From contig JAOUJX010000171.1 of assembly GCA_029882955.1 (NCBI GenBank), forward strand, positions 1 to 8,282: a stretch of DNA of 8,282 nt, in the 5' to 3' direction. How positions within the stretch are numbered: the stretch's first letter is position 1; each line of letters opens with the position of its first letter. A program made the position numbers and the translations under genes. Origin of the DNA: Gammaproteobacteria bacterium (GTDB lineage: Bacteria; Pseudomonadota; Gammaproteobacteria; GCA-001735895). Shown here piece by piece: positions 1-6,445 of the stretch. Under the pieces are notes generated by a model, which searched no databases, was not told where the DNA came from, and worked only from the letters and a program-made list of their open reading frames with translations.

Positions 1-39
1 GACCACGATTTACGTCAGATAGCAGATAACCCGCAGTAA
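1..39 (+). CDS. C-terminal tail of an upstream gene (possibly iscR), partial
   Basis: Reading frame 1 is open from the window edge to a TAA at 37-39 and encodes DHDLRQIADNPQ. It ends six bases before the desulfurase ATG, as expected for the previous gene of the same operon. The pattern acidic-Leu-Arg-Gln-Ile-Ala-x-x-x-Gln resembles what I recall of the region just after the last helix in IscR proteins (E. coli has EVLDVSGRQ there). IscR, the Rrf2-type [2Fe-2S] repressor of the isc operon, is a plausible neighbour. The evidence is thin: only 12 residues are visible, and the other two plus-strand frames also close before 46 (TAG at 20-22, TAA at 27-29). It does not resemble the C-terminus of IscU or IscS. 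The IscR identity is inference. Confidence 0.33.
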   Translation, partial: DHDLRQIADNPQ

Positions 40-45
40 ATTAAG

Positions 46-1194
46 ATGTCAGTCTATTTCGACCATAATGCCACTTCGCCGCTTCACCCGGAAGTACTCG
101 AAGCGATGATGCCTTATTTGCGCAATCCCGTAGCCAACGCATCGAGCTTGCACAGTGCCGGTCGGCTCGCGCGTTCGGCGATTGAAACAGCACGGGCACA
201 GGTAGCCGAGTTACTAAACACTACACCTGATTCGGTTATTTTCACTTCGGGCGGATCTGAGGCGAATAATCTTGTGTTGAAAGGTTTTATAGATTTTGCT
301 GATCCCCGACCGATTATCAGCACCGGGATCGAACACCCCAGTATTATTGAACCATTGAAACAACTCGAGAAATTAGGGCAAAAAGTAATCCACTTGCCTG
401 TTAATTCAGATGGAGAGGTCGATTTAGCCGAAGCTCAGGCGATTTTACAACAGCACTCACCAAAATTGCTGTCGGTGATGCTGGCTAATAATGAAACCGG
501 TGTGATACAGCCGGTTAAAGCTCTGGCTGAACTTGTTTCCGATGAATCCTGTTTGAAGCACAGTGATGTGATACAGATGGCGGGTAAATTACCCGTGGAT
601 ATCAAGGCCCTGGGCGTCGACGCAGTATCGCTGGCAGCACATAAATTACAGGGGCCTCAGGGTATAGGCGCGCTGGTTGTTAGAAATAAACCAAAACAGC
701 CTTTAATTAGCGGTGGTGCTCAGGAAAAGTATAAACGCGCAGGTACGGAAAGTGTCGCTATGATCGTTGGAATGGGCAAAGCAGCCCAGTTAGCCGCTCT
801 TGAAATTGACGACAAACGTCACCATATAAACCGATTAAGATCGGTTTTCGAGTCTAAATTGTCAGCAATACCCGGAGTGGTTGTTTTTGGCGAGGAGGTA
901 GATCGACTGCCCAATACTACTTATTTTTCGATTCCTTATTACCATGGAGAGACTTTACTCATGGAGCTCGATAAGGCAGGGTTTGCACTTTCCAGTGGTT
1001 CAGCTTGTCATAGTGAAGTAACCCGGGCGAGTCATGTACTCCAGTCCATGGGTGTAGAGGATCAACTGGCGCTAAATGCAATCCGTGTGAGCCTGGGAAC
1101 GGGTAATGATGTGCAGCAGATAAATGCCCTGATAAATAGACTGGAAACATTAATTAACAAACTGCCGGCCATTATTCGCCAGGCAGCAATTTAA
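46..1194 (+). CDS. Cysteine desulfurase, NifS/IscS class (IscS paralog without the IscS tail)
   Basis: PLP-dependent enzyme that removes sulfur from L-cysteine as an enzyme persulfide, giving alanine and sulfur for Fe-S cluster assembly. Fold-type I aminotransferase motifs are visible: N-terminal YFDHNATSPLHP; TSGGSEANN at 67-75; His97 in GIEHPSI, stacking on PLP; NNETG at 148-152; Asp174 and Gln177, which contact the PLP ring; Schiff-base Lys200 in AAHKLQGPQG; RAGTES at 231-236; and the persulfide Cys321 in SSGSACH. All catalytic residues are present, so it should be active. At 382 residues it is shorter than E. coli IscS (404) and ends in INKLPAIIRQAAI, without the WAHH-type IscU-docking tail. 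The loop after Cys321 (HSEVTRASHVL) also departs from the SxxxEPSHVL pattern common in NifS/IscS. I therefore do not name it iscS. It starts 6 bases after an upstream stop with no strong Shine-Dalgarno, which suggests translational coupling, and ends 10 bases before iscA. Function is secure; exact subfamily is not. Confidence 0.93.
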   Translation: MSVYFDHNATSPLHPEVLEAMMPYLRNPVANASSLHSAGRLARSAIETARAQVAELLNTTPDSVIFTSGGSEANNLVLKGFIDFADPRPIISTGIEHPSIIEPLKQLEKLGQKVIHLPVNSDGEVDLAEAQAILQQHSPKLLSVMLANNETGVIQPVKALAELVSDESCLKHSDVIQMAGKLPVDIKALGVDAVSLAAHKLQGPQGIGALVVRNKPKQPLISGGAQEKYKRAGTESVAMIVGMGKAAQLAALEIDDKRHHINRLRSVFESKLSAIPGVVVFGEEVDRLPNTTYFSIPYYHGETLLMELDKAGFALSSGSACHSEVTRASHVLQSMGVEDQLALNAIRVSLGTGNDVQQINALINRLETLINKLPAIIRQAAI

Positions 1195-1204
1195 AGAGAT
1201 TGTT

Positions 1205-1528
1205 ATGGCTATTCAATTAACAGATGTTGCAGCAAACCGGGTGCAAAACTTCCTTGCCAACCGCGGTAAGGGTATTGGTCTGAGACTCGGTGTTAAAACT
1301 ACGGGCTGCTCTGGCATGGCATACGTTCTGGAATTTGTAGACGAAATCCAAAATGACGACGAAGTGTTTGAAAGTAAAGGCGTTAAAGTGATTATCGATC
1401 AAAAGAGCCTGCTTTTTCTGGATGGTACGGAAGTTGATTTTGGTAAGGATGGACTCAATGAAGGTTTTAAGTTCACTAATCCTAATGCCAAAGATGAATG
1501 TGGCTGTGGAGAGAGTTTCACTGTTTAA
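1205..1528 (+). CDS. iscA: A-type iron-sulfur carrier protein IscA
   Basis: A-type carrier that binds iron or an Fe-S cluster and delivers [4Fe-4S] clusters to apo-proteins in the cytoplasm. The protein has 107 residues, the same length as E. coli IscA. Its three ligand cysteines are at 35 (TTGCSGMAY), 99 and 101 (DECGCGESFTV), the same positions as in E. coli. The C-terminal half, from LDGTEVDFGKDGLNEGFKFTN onward, is nearly identical to the E. coli protein, separating it from ErpA and SufA. A purine-rich AAGAGA at 1194-1199, five bases before ATG, is a good ribosome binding site. In most proteobacteria iscU directly precedes iscA; here the gene before it is the desulfurase. hscB follows 23 bases later. 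Confidence 0.97.
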   Translation: MAIQLTDVAANRVQNFLANRGKGIGLRLGVKTTGCSGMAYVLEFVDEIQNDDEVFESKGVKVIIDQKSLLFLDGTEVDFGKDGLNEGFKFTNPNAKDECGCGESFTV

Positions 1529-1551
1529 ACCAATTCTCATGGCCAAAACTA

Positions 1552-2097
1552 ATGCAAATGCTGGATTTCAAACAAAACTATTTTCAACTATTCGGTTTAT
1601 CAGCCGAATTCCATGTTGATAAAGACCTTCTAAAGGCGAAGCAGCAGGCGCTCCTGGCGGAATTTCATCCCGATTTATTTGTCAATGCCAGTGAGCAGGA
1701 CAGGCGACTGTCCGTGCAGCAAGCCTCACATGTCAATGAGGCATATCAGACCTTGTTAAATCCAGTGAAAAGAGCCCGCTATCTACTTAAGATCAAAGGT
1801 CTAGAATTAAATGACGAAACAGAAACAACTTCAGATACAGGCTTTCTAATGGAGCAACTGGAACTACGCGAGCAACTCGACGAATGTCGAAGCAATCAGG
1901 ATCCCATAGCCTGCTGTGAAGAAATCTCCGGCAAGCTGAAGTCAAGAGCGCAACAGTTCGCAGATGAGTTCGTCACTAAATTTTCTACAGAACAGTACGA
2001 AGCCGCCCGTCAGGTTAGTCGTAAAATGCAATTCATATATCGAATTCAGGAACAGGTTTTGGATTTCCAGTTTCAGCTAGAAGACGAACTGGCGTAG
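1552..2097 (+). CDS. hscB: Co-chaperone HscB (J-domain protein for Fe-S assembly)
   Basis: J-type co-chaperone that delivers IscU to HscA and stimulates HscA's ATPase. From 1552 it is 181 residues (E. coli 171). The N-terminal J domain covers about residues 7-80, with FQLFGL near the start and the essential HPD motif at residues 39-41 (EFHPDLF). The C-terminal three-helix domain holds the family signature DTGFLMEQLELREQLDE, which matches E. coli HscB closely and contributes to IscU binding. The start is chosen because HscB begins just before the FQLFGL segment. An in-frame ATG at 1498 would overlap iscA by 31 bases and add an unrelated 18-residue head, and ATG 1558 (MLDF) is an equal alternative. 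Neither 1552 nor 1558 has a recognisable Shine-Dalgarno, so reinitiation after iscA is likely. hscA follows after 9 bases. Confidence 0.95.
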   Translation: MQMLDFKQNYFQLFGLSAEFHVDKDLLKAKQQALLAEFHPDLFVNASEQDRRLSVQQASHVNEAYQTLLNPVKRARYLLKIKGLELNDETETTSDTGFLMEQLELREQLDECRSNQDPIACCEEISGKLKSRAQQFADEFVTKFSTEQYEAARQVSRKMQFIYRIQEQVLDFQFQLEDELA

Positions 2098-2106
2098 AGG
2101 TTTTAG

Positions 2107-3981
2107 ATGTCACTATTGCAAATTGCCGAGCCTGGCCAGTCGACAGCGCCTCATCAACACAAGCTCTCTGCCGGAATAGACCTTGGTACCACTAATTCAC
2201 TGGTTGCCAGTGTTCGGAGTGGAAAGGCTCAAATTCTTACCGATTCACAGGGGAATGCCCTGATACCGTCAATAGTGCACTTTGGCGCTGAACGCACCCT
2301 GGTAGGTACCCAGGCACAGGAATTAGAATCGTCGGATCCGTTAAATACACTTTCATCGATAAAACGATTAATGGGGCGGGGCATCGAAGATATAAAGCAA
2401 CTGGGCGATAACTTACCTTACCAGTTCGTTGGAGACGCTGACTCAAAAGTACCCAGGATTAAGACATCAGCAGGCAATTTCACTGCCGTCGAAGTGTCAG
2501 CCGATATTCTTAAGGTACTTGCTAATCGAGCCCGAGAAAGCCTGGGTGGCGAATTAACCGGGGTTGTCATTACGGTACCCGCTTATTTCGATGATGCCCA
2601 GCGTCAGGCTACCCGCGATGCAGCCAGGCTAGCTGATTTAAACGTCTTTCGTTTGCTTAATGAACCAACAGCAGCTGCCGTCGCTTATGGCCTGGACCAG
2701 AACAACGATGGAGTAATCGCGGTTTATGATCTGGGCGGGGGTACCTTCGATATTTCGATACTACGCCTCCATAAAGGTGTATTTGAAGTGTTGGCTACCG
2801 GCGGGGATTCAGCGCTTGGTGGTGACGATATGGATCATGCTATCGGCGAATGGATTATATCTGAGGCAGGCTTCAAAAATGTTGATGCTTTCCTGTCGCG
2901 AAAGATTATGGTTGCAGCTCGACAGGTAAAGGAAAGCTTAACCAATAACGCGTTTACAGATATTTTAATAGAGAACGGAGATCTTACCTGGCAAGGTCAA
3001 CTGTCAAGAATCCAATTTGAGGAATTGATAAAGCCACTGGTGAAAAAAACGATTACTTCCTGTCGCCGTGTATTACGAGATGCAAAATTAGACAAATTAG
3101 AAATCACCGAAGTAGTCATGGTAGGTGGTTCCACCCGGGTACCGTTGGTATCTCAAATGGCGGGTGAGTTTTTCGACCGGAAACCAATGTCTGATCTCGA
3201 CCCGGATCAAGTCGTTGCTATTGGAGCTGCCATTCAGGCTGATATTCTTGCCGGAAATAAGGCCGACGATTCGATGCTTTTACTTGATGTTTTACCCTTG
3301 TCACTTGGTATCGAAACGATGGGGGGGTTAAGCGAAAAAATAATTTCACGCAATACCGCTATTCCAGTCGCCAGAGCACAGGAATTTACCACATTTAAAG
3401 ATGGCCAAACATCGATGGCTATTCACGTTGTTCAGGGTGAACGGGAGCTGGTCTCGGACTGCCGATCACTGGCACGTTTCGACCTGCGAGGTTTCCCGCC
3501 GATGACGGCTGGTGCTGCGCGCATTCGAGTCACCTATCAGGTCGATGCCGATGGGTTAATGTCAGTGAAGGCTGAAGAGCTAACCAGCGGTGTGCAGGCC
3601 GATATAGTCGTTAAACCTTCTTATGGTTTAACCGATGGTGAAATTGAAGTCATGCTTAAGGCTTCAATGGAGAATGCAAAAGCCGATATTGCTATCAGAA
3701 TGCTAAAGGAACAGCAGGTAGAAGCCCGTCGAGTTATCGAGGCGATAGATGCCGCGTTGATTATTGACGGGGAGTTTTTACTCTCCGCTGAAGAGTTTAA
3801 TCAAATTAAACAAGATAGGGATATGCTTGAGAAAGAAATTGAAACTGCCGATACTGAAACTTTAAAGCAGCTAATTAAGTCGGTAGAAAAGTCCAGTGAA
3901 ACTTACGTAGCCAGGCGAATGAACGCTAGCGTCAAACAAGTACTGGAAGGTAAACAAATAGATGAGGTTGAAATTAATTAA
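2107..3981 (+). CDS. hscA: Hsp70-class chaperone HscA for Fe-S cluster assembly
   Basis: Specialised Hsp70 that with HscB remodels the IscU scaffold and promotes cluster transfer. It is 624 residues (E. coli 616). The N-terminus MSLLQIAEPGQSTAPHQ is typical of HscA. The ATPase domain shows phosphate-1 GIDLGTTNS (23-31), VPAYFDDAQRQATRDAA (157-173), LNEPTAAAVAYGL (184-196), phosphate-2 YDLGGGTFDISIL (207-219) and the adenosine motif VMVGGSTRVP (337-346). The linker is DVLPLSLGIET (394-404). The substrate domain follows (about 405-510), with a helical lid to the C-terminus, which ends VEIN rather than the DnaK-type acidic tail. An AGAGG at 2096-2100, overlapping the hscB stop region, lies six bases before ATG. 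The TAA stop shares one base with the fdx ATG (TAATG), a classic coupled junction. Its main client IscU, bound through an LPPVK motif, is not encoded in this window. Confidence 0.97.
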   Translation: MSLLQIAEPGQSTAPHQHKLSAGIDLGTTNSLVASVRSGKAQILTDSQGNALIPSIVHFGAERTLVGTQAQELESSDPLNTLSSIKRLMGRGIEDIKQLGDNLPYQFVGDADSKVPRIKTSAGNFTAVEVSADILKVLANRARESLGGELTGVVITVPAYFDDAQRQATRDAARLADLNVFRLLNEPTAAAVAYGLDQNNDGVIAVYDLGGGTFDISILRLHKGVFEVLATGGDSALGGDDMDHAIGEWIISEAGFKNVDAFLSRKIMVAARQVKESLTNNAFTDILIENGDLTWQGQLSRIQFEELIKPLVKKTITSCRRVLRDAKLDKLEITEVVMVGGSTRVPLVSQMAGEFFDRKPMSDLDPDQVVAIGAAIQADILAGNKADDSMLLLDVLPLSLGIETMGGLSEKIISRNTAIPVARAQEFTTFKDGQTSMAIHVVQGERELVSDCRSLARFDLRGFPPMTAGAARIRVTYQVDADGLMSVKAEELTSGVQADIVVKPSYGLTDGEIEVMLKASMENAKADIAIRMLKEQQVEARRVIEAIDAALIIDGEFLLSAEEFNQIKQDRDMLEKEIETADTETLKQLIKSVEKSSETYVARRMNASVKQVLEGKQIDEVEIN

Positions 3982-4319
3982 TGACAGAAATTATCGTATT
4001 ACCGCACGAAGAAATATGCCCTGAAGGTGCTGTCATACAGGCAGAGCCGGGGATTAGTTTGTGCGATGCACTACTGAAAAGCGATATCGAAATTGAGCAC
4101 GCCTGTGAGAAGTCCTGTGCCTGCACTACCTGTCACGTTTATATTCGAGAAGGTTTTGATTCACTTAAAGAGTCGGATGAAGACGAAGATGATTATCTTG
4201 ATAAAGCATGGGGTCTGGATATGGACTCCCGGTTAAGCTGCCAGGCTATCGTTGGTGAAGAACCACTGGTTATAGAAATTCCAAAATATACCATTAACAT
4301 GGTGTCGGAAAATCATTAA
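3981..4319 (+). CDS. fdx: [2Fe-2S] ferredoxin of the isc system (adrenodoxin type)
   Basis: Small electron carrier that supplies electrons for sulfur reduction and cluster formation on the Isc scaffold. It is 112 residues (E. coli Fdx 111). The cluster ligands follow C-x5-C-x2-C ... C: Cys42, Cys48, Cys51 in HACEKSCACTTCHVY and Cys87 in RLSCQAI, the same positions as in E. coli. Cys46 is the extra free cysteine also found in that family. The acidic stretch KESDEDEDDYLDKAWGLD (63-80) is the usual partner-docking helix. The start overlaps the hscA stop by one base, so translation is probably coupled. iscX follows after 25 bases. Confidence 0.97.
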   Translation: MTEIIVLPHEEICPEGAVIQAEPGISLCDALLKSDIEIEHACEKSCACTTCHVYIREGFDSLKESDEDEDDYLDKAWGLDMDSRLSCQAIVGEEPLVIEIPKYTINMVSENH

Positions 4320-4344
4320 AACGAATAAGCAGGAATGTAATAAG

Positions 4345-4545
4345 ATGAGTTTAAAATGGATCGATACACTTGATATCGCGATAGAATTATCAGAAACACA
4401 TCCCGATGTTGATCCACGGTACATACGTTTTACCGACTTACATAGCTGGGTATGTGACCTTGAAGAGTTTGAGGATGAACCCGATCATTCCAACGAAAAA
4501 ATTCTCGAAGCGATACAGATGGCCTGGATCGAAGAAATGGACTAA
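4345..4545 (+). CDS. iscX: IscX (YfhJ-type) Fe-S assembly regulator
   Basis: Very small acidic protein of 66 residues, the same length as E. coli IscX. In E. coli, IscX binds IscS and iron and tunes desulfurase activity, competing with frataxin (CyaY). The sequence follows the family closely: MSLKWIDT at the start, DVDPRYIRFTDLHSWVCDLEEFEDEP in the middle and SNEKILEAIQMAWIEEMD at the end, with the conserved acidic residues that form its binding surface. An AGGAA at 4331-4335, nine bases before ATG, serves as ribosome binding site. It is the last gene of the plus-strand operon; its stop lies 20 bases from the stop of the convergent aat gene. Its presence suggests an IscS-like partner exists in the organism. 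Confidence 0.96.
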   Translation: MSLKWIDTLDIAIELSETHPDVDPRYIRFTDLHSWVCDLEEFEDEPDHSNEKILEAIQMAWIEEMD

Positions 4546-4565
4546 TCACTCTGGCTTAAAATTCT

Positions 4566-5234
4566 TCAAGATCGCATACCCAGCCCCCCGGTCAACCTGT
4601 CCAGATACCCCTCAAACTCAGCTCGACCAATTTCTACAGCGCCCAGCGACATCAGATGCTCCGTAGCCATCTGGCAATCGATGAGGTCATATTTAGCTGA
4701 TTCGATGATATGTTTGAGGCAGAGCTTGGACGCATTAGATGTTCGACTAAACATCGATTCGCCAAAAAATACTCTGCTCAGTGAAATGCCATAGACCCCA
4801 CCAACCAACAGGTTATCAGTATCGCGGCATTCGTACGAATGGGCGAAGCCAGCTTTAAACATGGCGATATAAGCCTCGATCATTTCGTCCGTTATCCAGG
4901 TGTCAGCTTGCTGCTGGCGGGGCATTGCGCATTGCCGGATGACCATTTCGAAATCCTCATCCTGTGTGATGTGGTATTTCTGCTGGCGGGATAGTTTTTC
5001 CAGACTTTTGCTGGTATGAAAAAGCGCTGGAGTCAAAACCGTTCGCGGTGCCGGAGACCACCACAATATCGGCTCGTTCTGGCTAAACCAGGGGAAGATA
5101 CCCTGTCGATAGGCTACTAATAACCAGTCGATGCTGAGTTTACCGCCTGCGGCTAACAGGCCATTGGGTTGCTCCAAAGCCTCACAGGTATCCGGGAAAA
5201 TGGGTGGTTTATTCGGGTCTAGCCAGGGCACCAT
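4566..5234 (-). CDS. aat: Leucyl/phenylalanyl-tRNA--protein transferase
   Basis: Cytoplasmic enzyme that moves Leu or Phe from aminoacyl-tRNA onto proteins with N-terminal Arg or Lys, marking them for ClpS/ClpAP degradation (bacterial N-end rule). At 222 residues it has the usual family length. Motifs: EQPNGLLAAGGKLS (21-34), RQGIFPWF with Trp49 (43-50), WWSPAPR (58-64), TWI with Trp113, AGFAHSYE (128-135), RVFFGESMFSRTSNASK with Glu159 (154-170) and LIDCQ with Asp186 and Gln188 (184-188), which match the catalytic-site residues of E. coli Aat. One oddity: Arg137 stands where E. coli has a Trp (HSIEVW). A weak AAAAAGAT sits just before the start. It lies 48 bases downstream of the DUF482 gene and is probably co-transcribed from trxB. 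The usual partner genes ate/bpt and infA do not follow it. Confidence 0.96.
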   Translation of the reverse strand: MVPWLDPNKPPIFPDTCEALEQPNGLLAAGGKLSIDWLLVAYRQGIFPWFSQNEPILWWSPAPRTVLTPALFHTSKSLEKLSRQQKYHITQDEDFEMVIRQCAMPRQQQADTWITDEMIEAYIAMFKAGFAHSYECRDTDNLLVGGVYGISLSRVFFGESMFSRTSNASKLCLKHIIESAKYDLIDCQMATEHLMSLGAVEIGRAEFEGYLDRLTGGLGMRS

Positions 5235-5282
5235 ATCTTTTTAATTCAACAGCTTATCGATTAAAATTAAAGTAGTTGCACA

Positions 5283-6431
5283 TCATTCAATTTCCCGATA
5301 TGGGGAATGCTCCATCAAATTTGATTGATATTCATCGATATAATGCCGTTCCTGATCGAGAAAGTGAGCGATGGCTTCGCTAAACTGTGGTCGTGCCAGC
5401 CAGTGACCCGACCAGGTCTTTGTTGGTAAAAAGCCACGGCTCAGTTTATGTTCTCCCTGGGCACCCGGATCGAACCAGGCTAGTCCGTTTTCGATACAGT
5501 ATTCAATACCCTGATAGTAGCAACACTCGAAGTGAAGATTCTGGTAATAACCGTCGCAACCCCAGACTCGTCCATAAAGATGAGTATCACTACGAAAGAA
5601 TACCGAACAGGCTACGATTCGGCCCTGATCTTTGGCCAGTGTGACTAGTGTTCGTTGTCCGAGTTGCTCTCCTAGATGATTGAAAAAAGCGCTATTTAAG
5701 GTTGCGGTACCATATTTTCGATCATAAATACCCTGGTACAAATTCTGTACGTCCTGCCAATCCTGACTGGATAACTGGCTACCCGGATACATTTTTATGT
5801 CAAGCCCGTATTGCTGACTCTTGAGTCGTTCTTTACGAATATTTTTACGTTTACGAGAAGAGAGACTGGATAAATAATCATCAAAGCTCTGGTAATTGTG
5901 ATTTTTCCAGTGAAACTGTATATCACAGCGTAGCAGGAAGTCTTTGCTTTCCAGCTGTCGTAACGTGGACTCGTGTTCAAACAGAATATGCCAGGAACTG
6001 AATTGATGCTCGTGACAAAACTGTTTTACCGCACTAATAAGACATTCCCTGTATTTCTTTTCCTGATCAGCACCGTTTATTTTCTCGTGATGAAACAGAA
6101 AACGCTCACCGGTAGCGGGTGTGTAAGGAATAGCTGTAACCAGTTTCGGGTAATAGGGCAGGCCATGACGTTGATAAGCCTGGGCCCAGGCGTGGTCAAA
6201 CACCAGTTCACCGTATGAATTGGTTTTGATATAGCAGGGTAGAGCGGCAAGTAACTCACCGCTTTCATGAATTAAAAAGTGAACCGGCTGCCAGCCGAAA
6301 GGCTCCAGACAATCGTGTAATTCCAGGCCATAAAGAAACGCGTACCGGGTGAATGGATGGTCGGATTTACCCAGTGCATTCCACTCTGACTCGACTATTT
6401 TAGATAAACTATGGCAAACGCTGATTTGCAA
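5283..6431 (-). CDS. GNAT/FemAB-like protein, DUF482 (PF04339, COG3146) family
   Basis: Predicted soluble acyltransferase-like protein of 382 residues, the family's usual size. Its substrate is unknown. I recognise the family from its conserved blocks: PFGWQPVHFLI (44-54), FDHAWAQAYQRHGLPYYPKL (78-97), FHWKNHNYQSFDDYL (173-187), the basic RKRKNIRKER (193-202), LYGRVWGC (285-292), LHFECCYYQGIEYCI (299-313) and DPGAQGEHKLSRGF (321-334). Databases link the family to FemAB/GNAT folds and label it peptidoglycan biosynthesis or recognition, but I know of no direct biochemical proof. There is no signal peptide or membrane segment. The gene starts 14 bases after the trxB stop and precedes aat by 48 bases on the same strand, so the three are likely one transcript. 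FemX-type enzymes use aminoacyl-tRNA, as Aat does, so a tRNA-linked role is conceivable but speculative. Confidence 0.9.
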   Translation of the reverse strand: MQISVCHSLSKIVESEWNALGKSDHPFTRYAFLYGLELHDCLEPFGWQPVHFLIHESGELLAALPCYIKTNSYGELVFDHAWAQAYQRHGLPYYPKLVTAIPYTPATGERFLFHHEKINGADQEKKYRECLISAVKQFCHEHQFSSWHILFEHESTLRQLESKDFLLRCDIQFHWKNHNYQSFDDYLSSLSSRKRKNIRKERLKSQQYGLDIKMYPGSQLSSQDWQDVQNLYQGIYDRKYGTATLNSAFFNHLGEQLGQRTLVTLAKDQGRIVACSVFFRSDTHLYGRVWGCDGYYQNLHFECCYYQGIEYCIENGLAWFDPGAQGEHKLSRGFLPTKTWSGHWLARPQFSEAIAHFLDQERHYIDEYQSNLMEHSPYREIE

Positions 6432-6445
6432 ATCTTGTTTCGATC

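Noticed and set aside
1217..1546. 109-residue open frame on the minus strand across iscA
   Set aside because: It is antisense to an almost invariant gene, has no recognisable motif and no ribosome binding site that I can see; a coding shadow.
1498..1551. N-terminal extension of hscB starting at ATG 1498
   Set aside because: It overlaps the highly conserved iscA C-terminus in another frame, adds residues unlike any HscB, and the family begins just before the FQLFGL segment reached from 1552.
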